From the NCBI RefSeq assembly GCF_000317535.1, contig NC_019757.1:4863501-4927500 (forward strand): a DNA stretch of 64,000 nt. The letters are read 5' to 3'. Both the position numbers and the translations under genes were made by a program. This DNA comes from Cylindrospermum stagnale PCC 7417. GTDB lineage: Bacteria; Cyanobacteriota; Cyanobacteriia; Cyanobacteriales; Nostocaceae. Under the pieces are notes generated by a model that had not been told where the DNA came from, made no database searches, and saw only the letters and a program-made list of their open reading frames with translations. This document shows, in pieces, positions 60,585 through 64,000 of the stretch. Each line of letters starts with the position of its first letter. The stretch's first letter is position 1.

Positions 60585-60618
60585 GATTTATTAGGAAATT
60601 TTCTTGAGCTAATAAATC
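60585..60618 (+). promoter_or_regulatory. Spacer hairpin between precursor genes
   Basis: GATTTATTAG (60585-60594) and CTAATAAATC (60609-60618) form a perfect 10-bp inverted repeat with a 14-base loop between precursors 2 and 3. A shorter form (ATTTATTA with TAATAAAT) lies in the spacer after precursor 1 and a degraded one after precursor 3. It may stabilise or partly terminate the precursor transcripts. Confidence 0.5.
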
Positions 60619-60686
60619 TAGACTAAATACACCTTTCTAATTGCCCTCTTATGAGGCTATTGTTTACACACGTAAGGATTCTTCAA

Positions 60687-60827
60687 ATGTCTCAATCTGA
60701 AAACACGAAAAAAAACTATTCGGAACCAGAATTGAAAGCTCACGGTAAAATATCTGGTTTGACACAACAAGTCGGTGGTAGTGGTGGTTTTGCTACAACT
60801 TCCGCCCCCATTACTGGTCTTCCTTAA
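60687..60827 (+). CDS. Lasso-leader-type precursor peptide 3
   Basis: The 46-residue peptide has the same leader (MSQSENTKKNYSEPELKAHG, KISGLTQQVGGSGGF) and a shorter, different tail, ATTSAPITGLP. It is the only copy with Ala after the Phe. Ribosome site AAGGA is 12 bases upstream. It is followed at 61085 by a broken copy of the kinase gene. Confidence 0.85.
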   Translation: MSQSENTKKNYSEPELKAHGKISGLTQQVGGSGGFATTSAPITGLP

Positions 60828-61010
60828 GCAAGCAGTATAAAAAACATAATGGCAGTAAATTTGAATTCCTGTCATATAAATAATGGGAAGGTAAAGCTAG
60901 TTTATTAGGTAGAAAAAAGTGCCTAGAAATCTAGACTAAAAGAGATTTTTTACCTACTTTTTTCCTTAACATTTTGTGAAAATAAAGTGTGTAAGTTTGT
61001 CCTTTCCAAA

Positions 61011-61043
61011 AGAACCCAGACTTTTTCAAAAAGTCGGGGTTCT
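61011..61043. repeat. Hairpin of the dispersed GACTTNT-GTCGGG type
   Basis: AGAACCCAGACTTTTT and AAAAAGTCGGGGTTCT (15 of 16 paired) with a 1-base centre lie between precursor 3 and the broken kinase copy. It is related to the hairpin at 3649-3681. Confidence 0.65.
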
Positions 61044-61084
61044 GAAACTTATGAGTTTGCAGATAAAAATAAATATAAATGCAA

Positions 61085-61327
61085 ATGTCGATTAAAAACG
61101 ATGAATATTACTATCAATTTTATGGACTCAATCTATCTATTAATCGACTGCTCCAAGGGTTAGTTACTGTTAACAGTTTTGCACCGATAGATGTTGCTAT
61201 TCACCTAGTTGGTGAACAGCAGATTTAACCGCCATTACTCGACCAAGCTTTTTGGAATGTGCCGCTTGAGTGGTATCAACAAACAGGTTTCCATTTGTGG
61301 ACACAATACGGTTTGGTTAACGTTTGA
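61085..61327 (+). pseudogene. Broken copy of the HprK-like kinase gene (5' part)
   Basis: From the ATG at 61085 the sequence follows the intact kinase start at 62049 almost base for base: MSIKNDEYYYQFYGLNLSIN, then RLLQGLVTVNSFAPIDVAIH. A TAA follows GEQQI, after which homology resumes in the same frame (PPLLDQAFWNVPLEWYQQTG) and ends near 61303, where a small element is inserted. The kinase P-loop part is missing. It shows that precursor and kinase were once duplicated as a unit. Confidence 0.85.
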
Positions 61328-61474
61328 ATCTATCGAAGATCCCCCCAACCCCCCTTAAAAAGGGGGACTTTTAAGGCTCCTTTACTCCCTTAAAAAGGGG
61401 GATTTTTAAGGCTCCTTTACCCCTTAAAAAGGGGGTCGCCGCAGGCGGGGGGATCTGATCCGAACCGTATTGCC
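61304..61474. mobile_element. MITE-like element inserted in the kinase pseudogene
   Basis: The element begins CAATACGGTTTGG and ends with CCGAACCGTATTG (12 of 13 paired as inverted repeats) plus CC. It is flanked by the 8-bp direct repeat TGTGGACA (61296-61303 and 61475-61482), which looks like a target-site duplication. The interior has three CCCCTTAAAAAGGGGG-type palindromic units and no coding capacity. It is a good candidate for a non-autonomous transposable element. Confidence 0.7.
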
Positions 61475-61620
61475 TGTGGACAAGCTTTGCCAAGCTTTAG
61501 CTATTCCTAAGAGTACTAATTAAGTTTAACAAGCTTTATGTAAATGAGATTTGGCTATGGTATTATTTGATAATCTGATAACTCTAAATCAGGAAAACAC
61601 AAAAAATAAGGACTTCTCAA

Positions 61621-61770
61621 ATGTCTCAAGCTGAAAACACGAAAAAAAACTATTCTGAACCAGAATTGAAAGCTCACGGTAAAATATCTGGTTTGACACA
61701 ACAAGTGGGAGGTAGCGGTGGTTTCGGCACTACAATCGGCTTCAGCACTACTGCTCCAACTACTGCTTAA
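61621..61770 (+). CDS. Lasso-leader-type precursor peptide 4
   Basis: The 49-residue peptide starts MSQAENTKKNYSEPELKAHG, continues KISGLTQQVGGSGGFGTTIG and ends FSTTAPTTA. The leader is again unchanged, with the YxxPxLxxxGxxxxLT pattern. No acidic residue occurs after the leader. Ribosome site AAGGA is 11 bases upstream. It is the copy nearest to the intact kinase gene (62049). Confidence 0.85.
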   Translation: MSQAENTKKNYSEPELKAHGKISGLTQQVGGSGGFGTTIGFSTTAPTTA

Positions 61771-62048
61771 ACAGTATAATTAAATACAAACAATAATCAA
61801 GTTTACGCGTGTAAATTTTCATTTTTTCATATCAAGTGAACAAGTTTTATAGCGGTCTGTAGTCGCGTGAGATCTAAAAACTTTACTAAAATGCTTGTAT
61901 AGTAAGGAATTTAGTGTTTTCATAAAATCGATAACCGCTACAACAACAACGTTAGCATCAAGCAACAGTTGAATTGGATGTCCTCGTAGCCACTGTAGCC
62001 AGTGGTTACGAATCGTATTGTCACTCCGTCAGGTTATTGATAAATTCA
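61771..62048. other. Gap between precursor 4 and the kinase gene
   Basis: 278 bp. A frame that extends the kinase upstream to a TTG at 61974 exists, but the broken copy at 61085 has no similarity there, so I treat this as non-coding. No strong hairpin is visible. Confidence 0.55.
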
Positions 62049-63062
62049 ATGTCGATTAAAAACGATAATTATTGCTATCAATTTTATGGACTCAACCTGT
62101 CTATTAATCGACTGCTTCCAGGGTTAGTTACTGTTAACAGTTCTGCACCGATAGATGTTGCTATTCACCTAATTGGTGAACAGCAGAGTCAAATGCCGTT
62201 ACTCGACCAAACTTTTTGGAATGTGCCGCTTGAGTGGTATCAACAAACAGGCTTTCACCTATGGACGACGCATAGGGATGACGGTACTTACTGGAGGATA
62301 AGGTCTTTTGATGGAGTTGATTGCTTGGAATTCATCTTGAATCCTGATGGTAGTCAAGTTTGGGGTTTTTGGTCTAGAGATGCACTATTTACGGATGCGG
62401 TATCTTTGCTGCTGGGTTGTGTACTCGGTCATCTGTTACGGCTGCGGGGAGTGACTTGTCTTCATGCCAGCGTGGTTGCGGTTGATGGGAGCGCGATCGC
62501 CATTTTAGGACAATCAGGGGCTGGGAAATCAACCACAGCAGCAGCGTTGGCTAGCCGTGGATTCTCCGTATTGGCAGATGATATTGCCGCACTGATTCCT
62601 GATGGAAAAAGGTTTTGGGTACAATCTGCTTATCCTCGTCTACGCCTGTGGCCTAATTCTGCAAATGCCATTCACGGTTCAATAGAAGATTTATCACTGG
62701 TATCAACAAATCTAGATAAACGCTTTATAGATTTGCAAATAAAAGATAGAGAACAGTGGCAGTTTCAATCCCAAGCTTTGCCATTAATTGCTGTGTACAT
62801 ATTAGGAGAACGTGACCAAAACCTCACAGCACCTATAATTAATTACCTCTCTCTGCCTGACGCAATGAAGCATCTAATCTTCAATTCCTATGGGCGTGCT
62901 TTCCTCACTTCTCAACAGTGTAGACAAGAGTTTCAAGAATTAGGCCAATTGGCAAAGACTGTTCCTGTGCGGGAGTTATTACTTCCTGATAATTTGGGAA
63001 GTTTGGGGCAAATTTATGATGTTATTTTAGAGGATTTACACCTGATTCATACTTTGGTTTAG
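62049..63062 (+). CDS. HprK-related kinase of the peptide cluster
   Basis: The 337-residue protein has an N-terminal domain (about 1-115, shared with the broken copy) and a C-terminal HPr-kinase-like P-loop domain: GQSGAGKSTTAAALASRGFS (about 154-173) followed by VLADDIAALIPDG. HprK-like enzymes beside PqqD proteins are known in lasso clusters, where they phosphorylate the peptide C-terminal Ser, and in related peptide systems. I start it at the ATG at 62049, as the duplicated copy begins at the same point. Substrate here is probably one or more of the four precursors; none ends in Ser, but all tails hold Thr, and Ser in some. Confidence 0.82.
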   Translation: MSIKNDNYCYQFYGLNLSINRLLPGLVTVNSSAPIDVAIHLIGEQQSQMPLLDQTFWNVPLEWYQQTGFHLWTTHRDDGTYWRIRSFDGVDCLEFILNPDGSQVWGFWSRDALFTDAVSLLLGCVLGHLLRLRGVTCLHASVVAVDGSAIAILGQSGAGKSTTAAALASRGFSVLADDIAALIPDGKRFWVQSAYPRLRLWPNSANAIHGSIEDLSLVSTNLDKRFIDLQIKDREQWQFQSQALPLIAVYILGERDQNLTAPIINYLSLPDAMKHLIFNSYGRAFLTSQQCRQEFQELGQLAKTVPVRELLLPDNLGSLGQIYDVILEDLHLIHTLV

Positions 63063-63114
63063 CAACACCAGTAATTTGAATATCTGCCTATATTTACTAA
63101 GCAAATTTTTAAAT

Positions 63115-64000
63115 ATGCAAGTTTTTAAGCCAACCGTCAGTGTTATTATTCCTACTTACCAGCGTGGCCATCTTGTCAGTCAGGCAATTAACAGCGTTCT
63201 GGCACAAACCTACAAAGACTACGAAATTATCGTCATCAACGATGGTTCTCAGGACAATACTCCGCAAGTCCTGGCTCAATTTAGCGATCATCATCGAATT
63301 ACCGCTATTCATCAAGCCAATCAAGGATTATCTGCGGCTCGCAATGCCGGAATTCGCTCTGCTCAAGGGAAGTATATTGCCTTTTTAGATGATGATGATC
63401 TCTGGGAACCTCAGAAGTTAGAAAAACAGATTTCCGTCTTGGAAGCCAATCCACGCATTGGTTTAATCTATTCAGATTCACTCTTTTTTTCTGATAAACG
63501 GGGTTTGTCTTTGCGTTCGTACAATACAGCATTTCCTACCCCTAATCTTCAGGTATTATGGACTCTTTTTAGATACAACTACATTCCAGTCCTAACGGTT
63601 GTTGTGCGTCGAGACTGTTTAGATAAAGTGGGTTTGTTTGATGAAACTCTGAGATGTTGTGAAGATTACGATTTATGGCTGCGCCTGATTGAAAAATTTC
63701 CGATTTACTTTTTAAATCAACCCTTAGCACGTTATCGGCAATCGCCAAATAATCTTTCTCAAAATGAAGAGCAGATGTTCACTAACCACCTGCGTGTTAA
63801 GGAAAAAGTCATCGAGCGCAATCCAGAATTCCTAAAAATCCCTGTTAATTTTCTCGATCCTTACTTTTACAATATCTACCTCGGACTTGCTAATTTACAT
63901 ATTCAAAATCATCAAATAGAGCAAGCACGTAGAGTTTTGCATCGCTATCGAGAAATGCGCGGTGAGACCTCAAAATATGAGTATTTGCGATTATCTGCCC
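63115..64000 (+). CDS. Family 2 glycosyltransferase, cut by the window end
   Basis: At least 295 residues from the ATG at 63115, running past the window end without a stop. The GT-A start is PTVSVIIPTYQRGHLVSQAI, with IIVINDGSQDNTPQVLAQF and the metal-binding DDDD in YIAFLDDDDLWEPQKLEKQI. The following part has RCCEDYDLWLRLIEKFPIYF. It starts 52 bp after the kinase stop in the same direction, so it may be part of the peptide cluster and modify the peptide, or begin another polysaccharide group downstream. Confidence 0.88.
   Translation, partial: MQVFKPTVSVIIPTYQRGHLVSQAINSVLAQTYKDYEIIVINDGSQDNTPQVLAQFSDHHRITAIHQANQGLSAARNAGIRSAQGKYIAFLDDDDLWEPQKLEKQISVLEANPRIGLIYSDSLFFSDKRGLSLRSYNTAFPTPNLQVLWTLFRYNYIPVLTVVVRRDCLDKVGLFDETLRCCEDYDLWLRLIEKFPIYFLNQPLARYRQSPNNLSQNEEQMFTNHLRVKEKVIERNPEFLKIPVNFLDPYFYNIYLGLANLHIQNHQIEQARRVLHRYREMRGETSKYEYLRLSA

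Noticed and set aside
60657-60875. 72-residue minus-strand frame across precursor 3
   Set aside because: It is antisense to the precursor coding region and its spacer; the plus-strand peptide has the leader pattern and ribosome site.
61328-61460. CCCCTTAAAAAGGGGG units considered as a CRISPR-like array
   Set aside because: Units are short palindromes separated by about 20 bases without unique spacers, and they lie inside an inverted-repeat element; no cas genes are present.
61974-62048. 25-codon N-terminal extension of the HprK-like kinase
   Set aside because: The duplicated copy at 61085 starts at the corresponding MSIKND and has no similarity upstream, so the extension is probably untranslated.
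63140-63532. Short frames on both strands near the window end
   Set aside because: They are shadows of the family 2 glycosyltransferase that starts at 63115 and runs out of the window.

Overview
The window is cyanobacterial, most likely a filamentous Nostoc/Anabaena-type species. Supporting signs are a short psbY gene (photosystem II), a CRR6/DUF1817 protein (NDH-1 assembly), a FurC/PerR-like regulator, a pilMNOQ cluster, many HIP1 octamers (GCGATCGC), and the short tandem repeats and small palindromic dispersed repeats typical of Nostoc intergenic DNA. No rRNA, tRNA or CRISPR array was recognised.

Layout. 0.1-1.3 kb: ispG. 1.5-3.5 kb: an Rpn/PD-(D/E)XK nuclease-like gene split by a 978-bp IS630-family element whose target can be restored exactly in frame. 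3.8-5.2 kb: two small divergent ribbon-helix-helix modules, one of them a DUF1778/GNAT toxin-antitoxin pair. 5.2-20 kb: mostly chromosomal core genes (isochorismatase-like hydrolase, TPR protein, LysM-M23 peptidase, HtrA protease, DUF760 protein, scpB, ispD, family-9 glycosyltransferase, CRR6, Fur regulator, a large NACHT/pentapeptide STAND protein, a response regulator with a Ycf55/DUF3685 domain), with a tnpB remnant at 10.8-11.1 kb.

20-40.6 kb is an exopolysaccharide island. It holds an initiating sugar-phosphate transferase, a beta-helix protein, a Wzx flippase, several glycosyltransferases, a Wzy/ligase-type polymerase, a WecG/TagA transferase and a Wzc-like co-polymerase/kinase. Inside it lies a probable polyprenyl-phosphate pentose module (UbiA-type phosphoribosyltransferase, methyltransferase, HAD phosphatase, SMR-type transporter, GT87 enzyme). 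Gene fragments at 22.0, 33.2 and 37.9 kb show that the island has been remodelled.

40.9-57.9 kb returns to core genes: FAD oxidoreductase, threonine-phosphate decarboxylase, HU, pilMNOQ, a sugar-binding lipoprotein, folC, psbY, gamma-carbonic anhydrase, a zinc-ribbon protein, a VOC protein and a two-domain M16 peptidase.

58.2-64 kb is the most unusual part. A PqqD-like peptide-binding protein and a glycosyltransferase are followed by four tiny, nearly identical precursor peptides that I found by reading the sequence. Each carries the lasso-type leader pattern YxxPxLxxxGxxxxLT, then a Gly-rich stretch and a variable Thr/Ser-rich tail. An HprK-like kinase, a broken copy of that kinase carrying a MITE-like insert, and a second glycosyltransferase cut by the window end complete the set. 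The tails lack the acidic residue at positions 7-9 needed for a lasso ring, and no cyclase or leader protease is visible. The cluster may therefore make a phosphorylated and/or glycosylated peptide rather than a normal lasso peptide.
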